DNA of 64,000 nucleotides from the NCBI GenBank assembly GCA_021014325.1, contig CM037467.1, positions 12,042,773 through 12,106,772 of the forward strand, read 5' to 3'. This document shows positions 51,891-63,823 of the stretch, one piece after another; position 1 is the first letter of the stretch, and every line of letters begins with the position of its first letter. The position numbers were made by a program, and so were the translations under genes. A model generated the notes under the pieces. The model was not told where the DNA came from. It was given only the letters and a program-made list of their open reading frames with translations, and ran no database searches. The DNA is from Plazaster borealis (lineage: Eukaryota > Echinodermata > Asteroidea > Forcipulatida > Labidiasteridae).

Positions 51891-52264
51891 GCCCCTCAAA
51901 AGCAGGGTATACTTTTGGTAATTGTCAAAGACCAGTATTTTCACTTGGTGTATCCCAACATATGCATAAAATAACAAACTTGGGAACATTTGGGCTCAAT
52001 TGGTCACCGATTTGCAAGAAAATATGCATAGAATTGTGTGCTTTCAGATGCCTGAGAAAGGCTTCATGTCCGTAGCCTTTCTCAGATTCAAATTTGTTTG
52101 TTAAAAATTACCTCTTTCTCTAAAACTACATTTACTGAAAGGGGGTTGTTTCTAACAATGTTTTATAATATCAACAGCTCTCCAGTGCTCTTTACCAAGT
52201 AGTTTTTATGGTGATTAGTTTTGGAGTAATTACCAAAGGTAGGCCTATATATCCTCCCTTTAAG
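51891..52264 (-). mobile_element. Diverged MITE copy of the 18686 family
   Basis: Contains GGTAATTGTCAAAGACCAGT, CCCAACATATGCATAAAATA, GGGCTCAATTGGTCACCG and TTTTGGAGTAATTACCAAAG in the inverted order seen in the 24321 copy. Confidence 0.7.
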
Positions 52265-52339
52265 ACGCTCGAGTGTTCTGCATGATCCTCTTCATCAATG
52301 TTTTCTATATTTTTATTCATTGATTTTAAATATTTCTGG

Positions 52340-52910
52340 TAATGAAAGCTGAAGCCACTAAGACTGTAACCCGTATAGCCTGTAGTGTTGTACTTGTGTT
52401 AAGAAGACGATGACAAAAATGTCCAGTAGGCCCTAGATGTGGGAGGAAAAACAACGACATCGGGAATCAACGGGCGATCAAACCCTATCAACGGGCGAGG
52501 CTTCCTATAGACGAGGTGAGTTTCGAACCGGGCTCTACGGAGGTGAAAGACCAACCTTAACCCGGCAAAGTTGTTCTGAGACTTAGAAACAGCTCACGAG
52601 TATCCGATCAGCTATCGTACACCCCTTTAGACTGATGTACTGAACGAAAATTATAATGTAATATTGCCCTACTCTTTTAAACTCAACCTGTGGTTTTTAT
52701 GCGAGAAACCTTGATCTGTAAGATTTATTTATTTATTTGATTACACATCAACAGCACAACTCAACACCGCCAAAAACAATGGGGGGAAAACCCTAGCATA
52801 GGGACTGAAAACCCAATCCACATGCAAGGGTCCGGTCTGAGGAGGTGGGCTTCGAACCCGGTCCACAGAGGTGAAATGCAGGGGAAGGAACCACTGAGCT
52901 AACCTGATCA
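52340..52910 (-). mobile_element. Two further SINE-like copies on the minus strand
   Basis: GTTTCGAACCGGGCTC near 52525 and GCTTCGAACCCGGTCC near 52848 are B-box-like on the minus strand. Both are preceded by GGGAGGAAAAAC or GGGGGAAAACCC type motifs and followed by GAGGTGAAA. Confidence 0.45.
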
Positions 52911-53689
52911 AAACACTGGGCTTACCGCGAACTACTGGCAGCGAACTTGATCATTTTATTAAACTATAAGATTTTCGTTTATACCGTGAATGAACTTTAA
53001 TATTTAGAAAATAGGCATGAATAGTTATATATAGTCTGAAAGAATACAATTTAATATATTTCAAAAGTATACAAATCTCATTTTTTCTTCTATGTTTGGA
53101 GGAGGAGAATGATTAAGTCCATCATGAGATATCATCTTGAAGAAGTGTGTCTTTTTCAATGATGCTGGATCCGCTAAAGTGTTGAGCAGTATGGGATAAC
53201 TTGTAACCTTTCCGAGAGGCAGGGCTAGTGCGACACTCGGCTCGCCAAGAGAAAACAAATCTTGTTGAAACTTTCCCAAGAAACTTTATTTACAGAAGAC
53301 TAAGTAAAAGGAAACAATCATTTTAACAAAAATTATGTATATATAAAATGTTATGGTGGACTAATCTGTGCAGGTTGTTTCTTAAATTCCTTCGAAACGA
53401 AAATATATTAATATTTAAAATGTTTTCGTCATCAGTAATTCGGCACCGTTATAACCAGCAGCTAGAATGCTACTTCAGGTATATTCCATGATGGCTTTTT
53501 CTAAAATCATAATAAACTGAAAAGGCTCAAAATCACACTTTATCACACTTTATAAACCAACATCTTTATTGAATCAATGATGGCTTTTGAAGCATAGGTT
53601 ATGGCTTGGTTTTAAAAAAAAAACTTGTAGTGTCTTAGATCAGTATTCTATAAATAAAATCCCTTTTTTCAGCCAACGTTGTTCGTGGA

Positions 53690-54060
53690 CCGGTCCATGT
53701 ACAATGTACGTCCTTGTTCATCCACTGTCCCTACAACTCGCGCTGCTCTGCTCTGCTGAACTGAGGAATTTAGTAATAGATCACGTGATTATCTCCGCCA
53801 TTCACAGAAGGCCGACAGCAGTGCGTGTGCAGAGCCCATGTATTCACTCTGCCCTGTGTGTGTGTATAATACGCGGCATGCATTGCTGTCACGTCAATGT
53901 ACCAGCCCTTGTGTTTCCATTGGATTCTACACTACGCAGTGCCTGTACACTGTCACGGGTACATTTAGCAATCTCCGTTGTCCAGAAGGAAAAAAACTCT
54001 GCGTTTTCTGCTTTTCCTGTCAAATCTCCGTATCTTTAAAGTCTCCGGCAAGGTAATTCA
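53690..54060 (+). promoter_or_regulatory. GC-richer stretch ending in a donor, candidate alternative 5' exon
   Basis: GC content rises around 53690-54050, with a CACGTG E-box-type sequence (GATCACGTGATT) near 53781 and CTCCGGCAAG|GTAATT near 54051. The open frames here (53587-54039 and, beyond the donor, 54093-54485) show no recognisable protein family. A promoter or non-coding first exon of paralogue B is possible. Confidence 0.25.
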
Positions 54061-54489
54061 TGATCTATATTATATAGACTGTTAGATTTCGTATGGTGTT
54101 GGTTTTGTGTGGAGAACTGGGTGAGTACGGGGTGATTTTTCATCTGCGTGGGTTGAGGTTTTCCGATCAACAAATTTCGTTTCAACAAGATGGCCGATCG
54201 CGTGGTTACTTAACGGGAAAAATTATCAGTCCCGAATTCACCGAATTAGCTTGGTTAGAGATTATGAGCTTCTCCACGGATGTTCGTTGGTGGTTTGTAC
54301 ACTGTCTACTAACGAATGCAAGGGCAGTTTTGTCTATTTCGGTCAAAATCGTAAGATTTGATTCATTTTCTGGGAACGGTGCAGCGGCTGAAATCATCAC
54401 CTGTGGATACAGCGACTGTCAGCCGTTTTCCATACAATCGCCCACTGCAGTCGATCGTGGAAAGGTTGCCTCGCACCACGCGTGATTCC

Positions 54490-57400
54490 ATGTTTATTGC
54501 TTTTACAATAGGTTCTGATCAGAGTTTGCCTTCCTGCAGTAATTGGAACACTACACATGTGTATTTTGCTAGTTTTCGTTGAAAACGATGGCAGGGAAAG
54601 TTTTATGTCGTTGACGATGGCCCAGATGATCCGACTGGGTCTATTTATCTTAAATATTGTAATAAGCTCCCTTACTTTAATGCCTGTAAACCCACATTGG
54701 CAAATAGATTATTGAATAAATGAAATATGGTCATGTAGCAACATATAATATCTTTGTCTCTGAGTGTTTATTTCATTCATAAAGTGCCCATTTATTATTT
54801 TATGAACTTGAATTATGTTGTGCGTCAATCGGTATACGACCCTCAAGAGACCATTCCCATTTCTCGTATTTATGGAAGTAGTGTCTCGGATTGTGGAACA
54901 AACGGCTGAAGGGTGAAAAGGCAATGCAAACCCTTGTCCTCTACAAAAAATGGATATTAACAACTTTTTAAAGCTTTGTTTTTTACGAATTTACTTAGTG
55001 AATATATAGGGGATCCACGCCCTGCTCTCGGCCTAAATTACTAAAACACATGGTGGAATAGGGCCTATGCCTTTACTTTGACTTACGCCTAATGGTTGGT
55101 CACATAAACACAGTAGGCCCCCAAAGTTATATTCTCGATATTCATGTACGCGTCATACTTTGTGATTTTGACAAAAGAGTCTTGATCGCGTCCCACCCTT
55201 TTCAAGTGATTTTTTTTTCAACAGGAGCTGAACAGTTTAAACCCCCGTTTACAACAAAGCCTAGGCCCATATCTTTCTTGTTTTTATACACTGCTAAAAT
55301 CTGAGGGCAAGGGAGTATAGGGTCTTCTTCTTCTTTCGTGTGCTACAAGCGGGGTAGGCCCTAGACTTAGATCTGTGAGCCTGGTTTTGAGCAGCCAATC
55401 CTGTGTGGGAGCATCAACATCAGCCAAACCTTGGGCACCATTGGGTGGGTGGTGGAGACTGAGAGGGCACTCCCTTATGGTGTGGTCCGCCGTTTGTATA
55501 GGGTCAATATTAAGGGTAGTTTACTGACTGTTGAGACATTGAGGAGATAGCACACCCATGTAAGCCTTGCGGATGAAATTGCAATACAGACCTTACTTTT
55601 GCGATGTTACAGCCGTGAGTTTTGCTAGCCTTTGCTGGCAAAAGCACGGGCGCAGATTGTACAGTAATTTAATATTTAAAACAAGAATGCTACCAAATCA
55701 CCCCATACCACTGATATATCAATTTTACTACCCAAAACAAAAGCAACACATTCTTCGTATAAGAACCAAGTGTAAATGTTTTATTAAAAACAGGTAATTC
55801 AGTGCTAACCCGTTTTGTTTTGTATCAGATGATTTTGTGATACTCGAGTCGAGGCCGCCAATGTGAAATACTGGTCAGTGTTTGTAAACAAAAGACAAGT
55901 CTATTGAAATATAATTTGTTGTTGAAGAAGCACACCCTTACCGGAAAGTTTTTGAATTACTTCTGTTATTCGTTTTGTAGCACTCGTTGACTTGCCCTGT
56001 CTTAGGATATAATAATTTGTTTTAAAAAAAGTGCCACAAAAGAGAATATTATAAAGATTACGTTTCATCTTAATCAAAAGAGTGGAAGTCTCCCGTGAAA
56101 CACGAGATTGATTACCTCGTCAAGTTGAAATGTCAAATTTGTCTCCAAAATGCCTCTTTGAGGTATGTGTACAAGTTGTGATGAATAACACATCATGCTT
56201 AAAAATGTTCGGTTTAATTTATTATCAAGCAATGCCATTTGAAGCCGCCCCCACACAAAAAAAAAAAAAAAAAAAAAAACGACAACAACAAAACCAGAAG
56301 AAGCAACAACAACATATTGGGTATATACATCACACAATAAACCTTACCTATAACATAGATCCGCATTACAGTGATTATAAGTGACCGGAAAATAGCAAAG
56401 GCCTATTGCTTATATTACAGTAGTCTATAATTACTAATTAAAAATAATGTATTACTTTTGTATTGCGCCCTCTTCATCCGACGATGCTCGAAGGCGCCAA
56501 TAAAACTTCTACAAAGGGATAACAAAATATTACATCAAAATTCCATAATTCGTTAAACCCTGAAAAAATTCATACAATGTACACGAAATCAAAATGCAGC
56601 ATAAAATTCACACATTTTCCGAATCGGACATTACATAAGAAGGAGGTAAAAAGATAATAAATTTCACAATAAATTAAGAAGTTAATAAAAGTAGAGTAAA
56701 ACTTGGCAAGTCTATCCCCTGGCACACATAGGGAAGTTCAGGATTCCTCATGATTTTTTTCTGATTTCAGGAATTTCTTTAAATCTCCTTGAGCCTTTCA
56801 ATTTTCTTGAAAGAAGTAAAGCTGTCACTAAAGAGGGAGAACAAAATAGTCCCGTTGTGTCTAAGCTGTAGTTTTGTATTTCTGGTGATGCACAGAGACT
56901 GCAAACCTCCTGAATTGTATCATTGGGAGGGTCTGGGTCTAGAATAAGGGAGAACCACGACCTGCAAGACATTTTCAGGAATTTCACATTCATCAAATCC
57001 CATTCTGCACACTGCAGTGTTTCTTTTAAGAACGCTTTCCTTTGAGACAATCGAAACTATTGATGCATAAAAATGGTAATTAAAACAAGTTGTGTATGCG
57101 CCCATAAGATCTCTACTTACCTGTTATGTAAAATTTTAAAGATTAAACCGCGAAGTCTACCAACCAGTAATTTCAAAATTAGCTTAACTTCAAACGCGGT
57201 TTTTTCCAAATTGGCTGTAGGGGACTTTTTGGCACTTCGTGAAATTGCTGACGAATATATACCAAACCTAAGCTTAAGTTTTATCCCAATTATGTACCTG
57301 GCACTTATTCTTCGGCAAACGGGACAGACTTGCAAAATAATTCAAAGCCCATTCCCGAACATTAATTAATATATACTTATTTTGAAGGTTCTGGGCTATC

Positions 57401-58364
57401 ACCAACGCAAATTTGACAATAAAAACGTTGGTTGCAGTCAATTTTCTGTGCGACGGTCTTCGAGGCTTTCTGGATCAAAACAATAAAAGACGAATCTAAA
57501 ACCATGACAATTTTGCAGCCTGTAGACTTGATTGTTACAGTCTGTTTGTATGTTGATTTTTGTTTGTATTCTGACGAATTCTCACCAGTCAGTCTCAAAG
57601 CGCTTTGGGGATAGTTGTCTGCAAATTATGCGTCTTGTAAAGACCCACTTTACATGAAACTGACAGGATGTGTTGTCACTTGTGTACTTTGTTTTTATGT
57701 TTGAGATCTTTTCGTTTATTGTAATGAAATCTTGTGATGCTGTAACCGTTAAAATACAGATAAAATGGTGAAATGTATTCACTGAAGGTATATAAGGATG
57801 TACACAAAGACTTTTCTCGTCAGTCATCAGTTCACCTTATTTTGCTTTTTAAGATGTAAAATAAATGGAATTAATAATGTTTTGTTATACATTTTTTTTA
57901 AACGTGGGGCCTAGTGTGTTTTTATAGTGTGTAAATAATGTAGTGGTTTCATGGCAAACATTAAGTATGCGATGAAGATCGCCTCAGGCTTCATCTGACA
58001 ATTCCATCAAGATGTTCGGGAAATAACCTCGCAATGTGACACGACTGTTTCACTGCAAGAAAAATTAGAAGTAATTTCAAGGGCATATGAAGCATGAATA
58101 TTCATGTTATGTTAAATACATTATTTTGTACTGTACGTGTGTGTCAAGTCATTGGGAACTTGACTATTCATGGATGCTAATTTATGGTAATAGAGTTATA
58201 CCATGTGCAGCAAATGTTCATCAAATCGACACGTCATTTAATGTTAAAGTCTGCATTTCATCCTATTGTGAATTATCATAACATGTGTCTTGAGTGACAT
58301 TTAAATGGAGGATGTATTCAGTTTGAGGGGAAATGTACTAGGCCTATAGTACTGAAGTTGTATT
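54490..58364. other. Non-coding stretch
   Basis: AT-rich with no recognised exon. A 23-bp poly-A is at 56257-56279 followed by CAA repeats. Overlapping short open frames on both strands at about 57073-57614 have no family similarity. Confidence 0.5.
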
Positions 58365-58365
58365 A

Positions 58366-58829
58366 CACTAAAGAAATTCCGGGTCAGAATTGATCCGGAT
58401 CCGGGCTTCGGGTCAATGACCTGGATCAATCTGTGTCAAAATGTCCCAGAAATAGGTCAAACTGACGCAGAATCCGAGTTGAAATCCCATTTGTAACCAC
58501 TCTGACCCAGTCTGGCCCAGATATGGCTCAGGTCCACCGGGACCCGGAATCCTGGGCCCAATTCCATAGAGCTGCTAAGCACAACAATTTGCTTAGCATG
58601 AAATTTCTTCCTTGACAAAAACAGGATTACCAACCAAATTTCCATGTGTTGCATATTGCTTGTTACTGGTATTCAGCTGTTGTTTGCTTATCCTGAAAAT
58701 CACGTCGAAATTTGGCTGGTAATCCTGTTTTTATCAAGGAGGAAATTTCATGCTACGCAAATTGTTGTGCTTAGCAGCTCTATGAAATTGGGCCCAGGTC
58801 AATTCTGACCCGGGAGTTTTTAGAGTGTA
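58366..58829 (+). mobile_element. Outer MITE of a nested pair (ACTCCCGGGTCAGAATTG family)
   Basis: Left end CACTAAAGAAATTCCGGGTC and right end GACCCGGGAGTTTTTAGAGTG are inverted, and the element is flanked by TA on both sides. It matches the element at 32095-32340 but is split by the insertion at 58554-58795. Confidence 0.75.
58554..58795 (+). mobile_element. Inner palindromic MITE (GGGCCCAATTxCATAGAGCTG ends)
   Basis: Starts GGGCCCAATTCCATAGAGCT and ends AGCTCTATGAAATTGGGCCC. The inner arms AAACAGGATTACCAACCAAA and TGGCTGGTAATCCTGTTTTT also pair. It is inserted inside the 58366-58829 element. Confidence 0.85.
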
Positions 58830-58970
58830 GTCCTAGAATTGTCCCGGGAAAAAAAAGGGAGGACATAGGCCTCTTATGTAGACCTAGAAAAGGCTGGCAT
58901 CAGATATGGAGCATGAAACCAAACGGTTTGATTGATCTAGTTTGCATGGCATATCACACAACATTACGTC

Positions 58971-59240
58971 GTTGTTATTGACATCGTCACCCTCCAAACC
59001 CCATTCCTTTCACCACACTTTCCCCGGTTAGGATTCTCGTGAATAACTGCTTATCTATGTCCAACGTTAAAAAAGAAAAAGGAAAAAAGAAGGAGGAAAA
59101 AACCCAAACGTTGTTATTGACGTCGTCACCCTCCAAACCCCATTCATTTCTCCCCACTTTCCCCTGTTAGGAATCTCGTGAATGACTGCTTATTTATGTC
59201 CAACGTTAAAAAAAGAAATGGGAAAAAAAGAAGGAGGACA
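58971..59240 (+). repeat. Tandem duplication, about 140-bp unit
   Basis: GTTGTTATTGACATCGTCAC at 58971 and GTTGTTATTGACGTCGTCAC at about 59111. Both continue through CCCTCCAAACCCCATTC, ATCTCGTGAAT-like sequence and GTCCAACGTTAAAAAA to a purine-rich run. Confidence 0.85.
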
Positions 59241-60240
59241 ACAAAAACAAGAACATAAACGAAAACAAACACAAAACACGAAAATGTGTAATACTGTGAA
59301 TGGGGGTGGCGAGAGGTCAGTGTGTTGTTACTGCGAAAGAGACAGGAATGAATGTCGGGAAGGAGCACATTATTGCTTTTCCTGTTAATGTTCAGTATTA
59401 ATCATCGTGCCGGATTGATTCCGGGAAAGTCCCTTTCCGCAAGGACGCCCCATTAAATGTGGAAAGCACGCCTCTCCCATTCGCGTGGACCATGACCCCA
59501 AATGGTGAAGTTTCATCCACAAAACACCCGGCCTTTTGCATGAACAATGTCAATACTGTACAGCAAAGGTCATGTATGAATTTCGGACAAGGATTGTATG
59601 CAGAAAATAATGCGAACCTCATACGTATGTTTGACTTTTTTTGCGCAGGGTTTCCATTTCGAACGAGAGGATCGTTTGCTTTTCATTGTTGTTATGAATT
59701 TTCTTATAACACTGTAGTTGCAATTTTGAAAAGGCAGTTGGCAAACTATAGGGAGAGGTTTGCAAGCGCCTGTATAGTTATCGAGAGAGTTGGGCTGGTT
59801 TTCTCGGAGTCATAATTAGATGTCTGAAACATACATTAAAAAACAATTATGTGTAATTTTCCCTTCCGAGTAAATATCTTCTCAACTCCTGAATAACACT
59901 CAACAAACAGCATAAATCATTGGCACAAATTCATTTTCCCTTTTTCACAACACAAGGAAATCGCTGTAAATATTAATTTAACAAAACTCGCTGTAAATTG
60001 TGTAGGGCTTTGTAAGTATCAGTTATAAACACAACACTGTGTTTTAGTATGACTTAAAATATCCCGCCATGTGTCTGCGCACCAGGCTCATTAGTTTCGT
60101 CGATTCCCTGTTTGTCGGCGCATATATGTTTGTGTCTTCCCACCCGGATGGATGTGAAATGATGCGTCTGTTGTCCCCATCAGTAATTCCCGCTCTAAAC
60201 AAAACACAAACAAGTCTGTATCATTTATTCTGCTTTGCAG

Positions 60241-60263
60241 ACTTGTTGGTTAACTATCCAACG
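60241..60263 (+). other. 5' UTR segment of BMI1-like paralogue B, after a splice acceptor
   Basis: The sequence TTATTCTGCTTTGCAG ends at 60240 and is a good 3' splice site, so the first coding exon probably begins at 60241 with a short 5' UTR. That places the transcription start further upstream. The frame is open upstream of the ATG to 60069, but that stretch shows no family similarity and is likely intronic. Confidence 0.6.
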
Positions 60264-61591
60264 ATGCATCGGCCCACCCGGCTGAAGATCACTGACGTCA
60301 ACCCGCACCTCATTTGCATATTATGTGGCGGGTATCTGATTGATGCGACAACGATGATAGAGTGTCTACACTCCTGTAAGTATGACATTCTATTGTTCCT
60401 CAAACTGTAATGAACATCACCTCAGAATTGCCTTATAATCATGTTACTGCTCGCGTCTGTTTTTCTCGAGATATTTTGTAAAACGTAAATATCTGTGATG
60501 CATTATTTTTTATATAATGCTTGGTTATGTAAGTTTAACTCTTGCGTTCCGCTTCTTTGTTGATAATTAACAGGGTAACACCTGTCGTAGCTTGTCAGAT
60601 ATTGATTGCTTGATTTTAATTAGTTTTGATTGATTGATTAATTTATTGAATGTATTGTTATTCCGTCCGTTGTATTGCTTTTCATCGATTGAATGTAAAA
60701 TAGACACCGGCTGTGGGTATTAACTATTCAATAACTAGCGCACACAGGCAGTTTGACAGACGACTAGATCGATTCGAGTAATAATAACGGACTAATCAAT
60801 CGATTGATCTTTTTTGATGGCTGTGTTGAAAGATTAATCAATTTACTTCTATTGATGATAAATTGATTAATTGAGTATTACATTGTCAAACTGGTTGACA
60901 GAATTGCAGACTGTCTGGTCCAAATTTAAAGGACAGTTGTATTTATTGACTTTACTAACGCCGGGTAATCAGTTGATTGGTTATAATCGATATTATCATA
61001 TAATTATTACAAGAAAAAACGGCCCCACTGTTCATTTCTATTTTTCGAAATGTTAGAGCACACAACCCCAGTAGGTTATATATGTTTAGGTGATTGTGTA
61101 TATTTCAAATATTGCATTGTGCTTTATCAATTTCCAGTAGTGTGTGTCTTGCATAATATTGTGTCTATTAGCATTTCAGTATTTTATCTGTATCAAGTTA
61201 GTGATGATTTAAGGTTTTATTTTATTGTAATCTTAATATTTAAACAAGCTCATGGTCATCGGGTGAGAAAATCAACATTATGATATTATGTTAATGTTTT
61301 TGCAGACTGTAGAGCGTGTATTGTCTCGTATCTGAGACAGAGCCGTCAATGTCCGATATGCGACACGGTAGTGCACAAGACACGACCACTGCTCAACATA
61401 AGGTGAGTGAGCTTTACACCTGCAATAGGCGGTTTTGACTGATTGATTGATTGATTAGTGGATAGATTGATTCATTAATTGATTTATTGATCTCTTTTAC
61501 TTTTCAAAACTAATTCTCAAAAATTACCGTACATAAATACACAAACATAAGAGATTACGGATTGTTATTGCTGTATTGTTATACACTGCGC

Positions 61592-61630
<39 letters not shown>

Positions 61631-62037
61631 TAATCATTTATTCATTGATTGATTGATTGATTCGTTGATAAATTGATCGATTGATTGATTGACTAATTAT
61701 CCTACATTTATTTGTAGACAAAAACGAACATGTAAGAGATTATGGATTGATATTGTATTGTTATACTTTTCACATTGATTGATTGATTTTCTTGATTGAT
61801 TTGTTGAAAGATTGATTCATCGATTGATTGATTGACCTTTTTGTTTACTTTTCAAAAACTAATACTAAACAATTACCGTACATAAATAGACAACAAAATG
61901 ATATATTATGGATTGTTATTGTTGTATTGATAGACACACGTTGATTGATTTATCGAATTATTGACTTATTGACTGTGTTTGATATGAATGTACATGAATT
62001 GATGAATGTAACCGATGATTGAATAATTTGATTGCAC

Positions 62038-62068
<31 letters not shown>

Positions 62069-63823
62069 TATTGAATAATTAATTAATCGACTGATTGATT
62101 GATTCATTGACTGATTCTTTGATAGATTTATTGACCCTTTTTTATATTTCAAAACTAATACTTAAAGATTACCGTACATTAATAGACAAAAGCATAATAT
62201 ATTATGGATTGCTATTGTTGTATTGTTATGCATTGCACATTTATTGATTGCTTTCTTGGTTGATTTATCGACTTATTGATTTATTGACTGTGTTTGATAT
62301 GAATGTACATGAATTGATAAATGTAACCGATGATTGAATAATTTGATTTTGCATAATTATTATTTTCCCCTCCTTTTCCTTCCCTGACACCGACTGCAAT
62401 GTATAACTATATTTTGTGCATGACTAATCTATTGTTCTTCACCACAGCTCGCCTTTCTCCCCTCGTGAAAATAATAAACCAGATTCTTAAAAAAAAGTTT
62501 CTTCAAAAGTTGTTTTTTTGTAAATATTTTTCAGGTCTGATAAAACTCTACAGAATTTAGTCTATAAACTTGTTCCGAATCTTTTCAAAGGTAAGTGGCA
62601 AAATTTAATGTTTTATTAGATCAGTTGAATTGCGTTGTTTAAGTTCCATTGAGGCACATTGATCTATTTTCTTTCTTCAGCTTATGATAACATGTTGTTT
62701 AGGGAACTGTTTTCGGTACTGTTGGCTTAAACTTCATTTGCCCGTTTATGTCTTCAGGAAAAGAGAGTGGTGCCTGGCTGTGTTTTTCAATAGGCCTTGG
62801 TACTGATGACGTCAGGGTCTGTGTACCACTTTGCATAAGAATGGGAAACCATTGTGTCTCTGCACAGCTGTCGGAAATGAAGGACCCAGTTAAAAACACT
62901 TAAAGCAATGCGTTAAACTAACAACAGAGACGTCATCAGTACAGGGGTTTAATTGAAAACAGCAGGTTCACTTTTTAAATTGCATATTATTTCTTTTTGG
63001 CCTGACAGTTTACAACCTTGCGTTTGAGATTTGACGTATATTGAAAGTTTGGCGATTGTTTTATTTAATGTAGATGAAATGAAGAGAAGGCGGGAGTTCT
63101 ATGCCAAGCATCCTCAAGCAAGTAAGTGTTACCGTCACAGCCCGATTAATAGCAATCTCACATTTTCCCCGGACATTTAATCCTCGAGCTGGGGCATGAT
63201 GCAGGCCGTACCCCTTATTGTGTCTTCATCGTGTGCTTGGAATCTTAGGTATTTTTAAGAGGATTTTTGGGGGTACTTCTGTACAAGAGGAAAATCATGT
63301 ATGGGAACATTGTGGAGGATACCCTGACCCTCTGACCCTTATCAGGCATTGTATCTCCGGATGTTTCCCTCCGTCCGTGCAGAGCTTGTGTCGTATCACC
63401 AACTTTAGATTTCCTACCCCAGGAGAGCATAATATAGGCCTAATTGCACCCTGTGTATCTGGTTCCATTGCCCGTCTCTTTAACTCGATGTACAAATTTG
63501 ATAAATTAGTTTGCAGTTAAAAAGTAACAGACACATTTTGACAGAAAGTTGAGCTGTCTCCCTGACTTAATAATTAATTTCTTTCCGGTTTGATTCCGTA
63601 AGGTACCAGCATGCAGTCCCCCAACGCCCGTGAGGAAAGAGGCGAAGTGTGCGACGACTCTCTGGTCATCTACACGGAAGACGAATACATCAGCTTGTCC
63701 CTGGACTACTACTTTCCACAACCCCAGAAAGAGACACCGACCAAACCTCTAAATACCAACGGTGAGGGGAGCACTGCCTCGGGCAAACGCCCTAACGGAG
63801 ATACCAACGGCTTACCTGGCGAT
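60264..63823 (+). CDS. BMI1: Polycomb complex protein BMI1/PCGF2-like (paralogue B), 5' portion, 5 coding exons
   Basis: Coding exons: 60264-60375, 61306-61402, 62535-62590, 63074-63121, 63603-63823. They are in consistent phase and give 178 codons; the gene continues past the window, so the C-terminal RAWUL domain is not seen. The ATG at 60264 was chosen because [16 protein letters not shown] matches the conserved start of vertebrate BMI1/MEL18, and an acceptor (CTTTGCAG) ends at 60240. The RING uses C18, C21, C34, H36, C39, C42, C53 and C56, the same spacing as BMI1. It is followed by [28 protein letters not shown] and [16 protein letters not shown]. Exon 5 carries [20 protein letters not shown], the acidic motif that precedes RAWUL, then a polar linker. 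Expected role: PRC1 core subunit pairing with RING1/2. The donor at 63824 (GAT|GTGAGT) is phase 0, as at the matching point of paralogue A. Confidence 0.9.
61434..62350 (+). repeat. TTGA/GATT microsatellite arrays in a degenerate ~300-bp higher-order repeat
   Basis: (GATT)n runs at about 61437, 61597, 61650, 61772 and 62038 alternate with a recurring block ATTACCGTACATAAATA (near 61525, 61874, 62170) and GGATTGTTATTGTTGTATTG. The block GTGTTTGATATGAATGTACA occurs near 61975 and 62290. It lies in the intron after the RING exon of BMI1-like paralogue B. Confidence 0.9.

Noticed and set aside
53587..54485. Open frames of 150 and 130 codons
   Set aside because: Unrecognised, mutually inconsistent frames in a GC-richer patch; better explained as a promoter or non-coding exon candidate.
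60069..60263. Upstream in-frame ATG extending BMI1-like paralogue B by 65 residues
   Set aside because: The sequence has no family similarity, a splice acceptor lies at 60240, and the ATG at 60264 matches the conserved BMI1 start.
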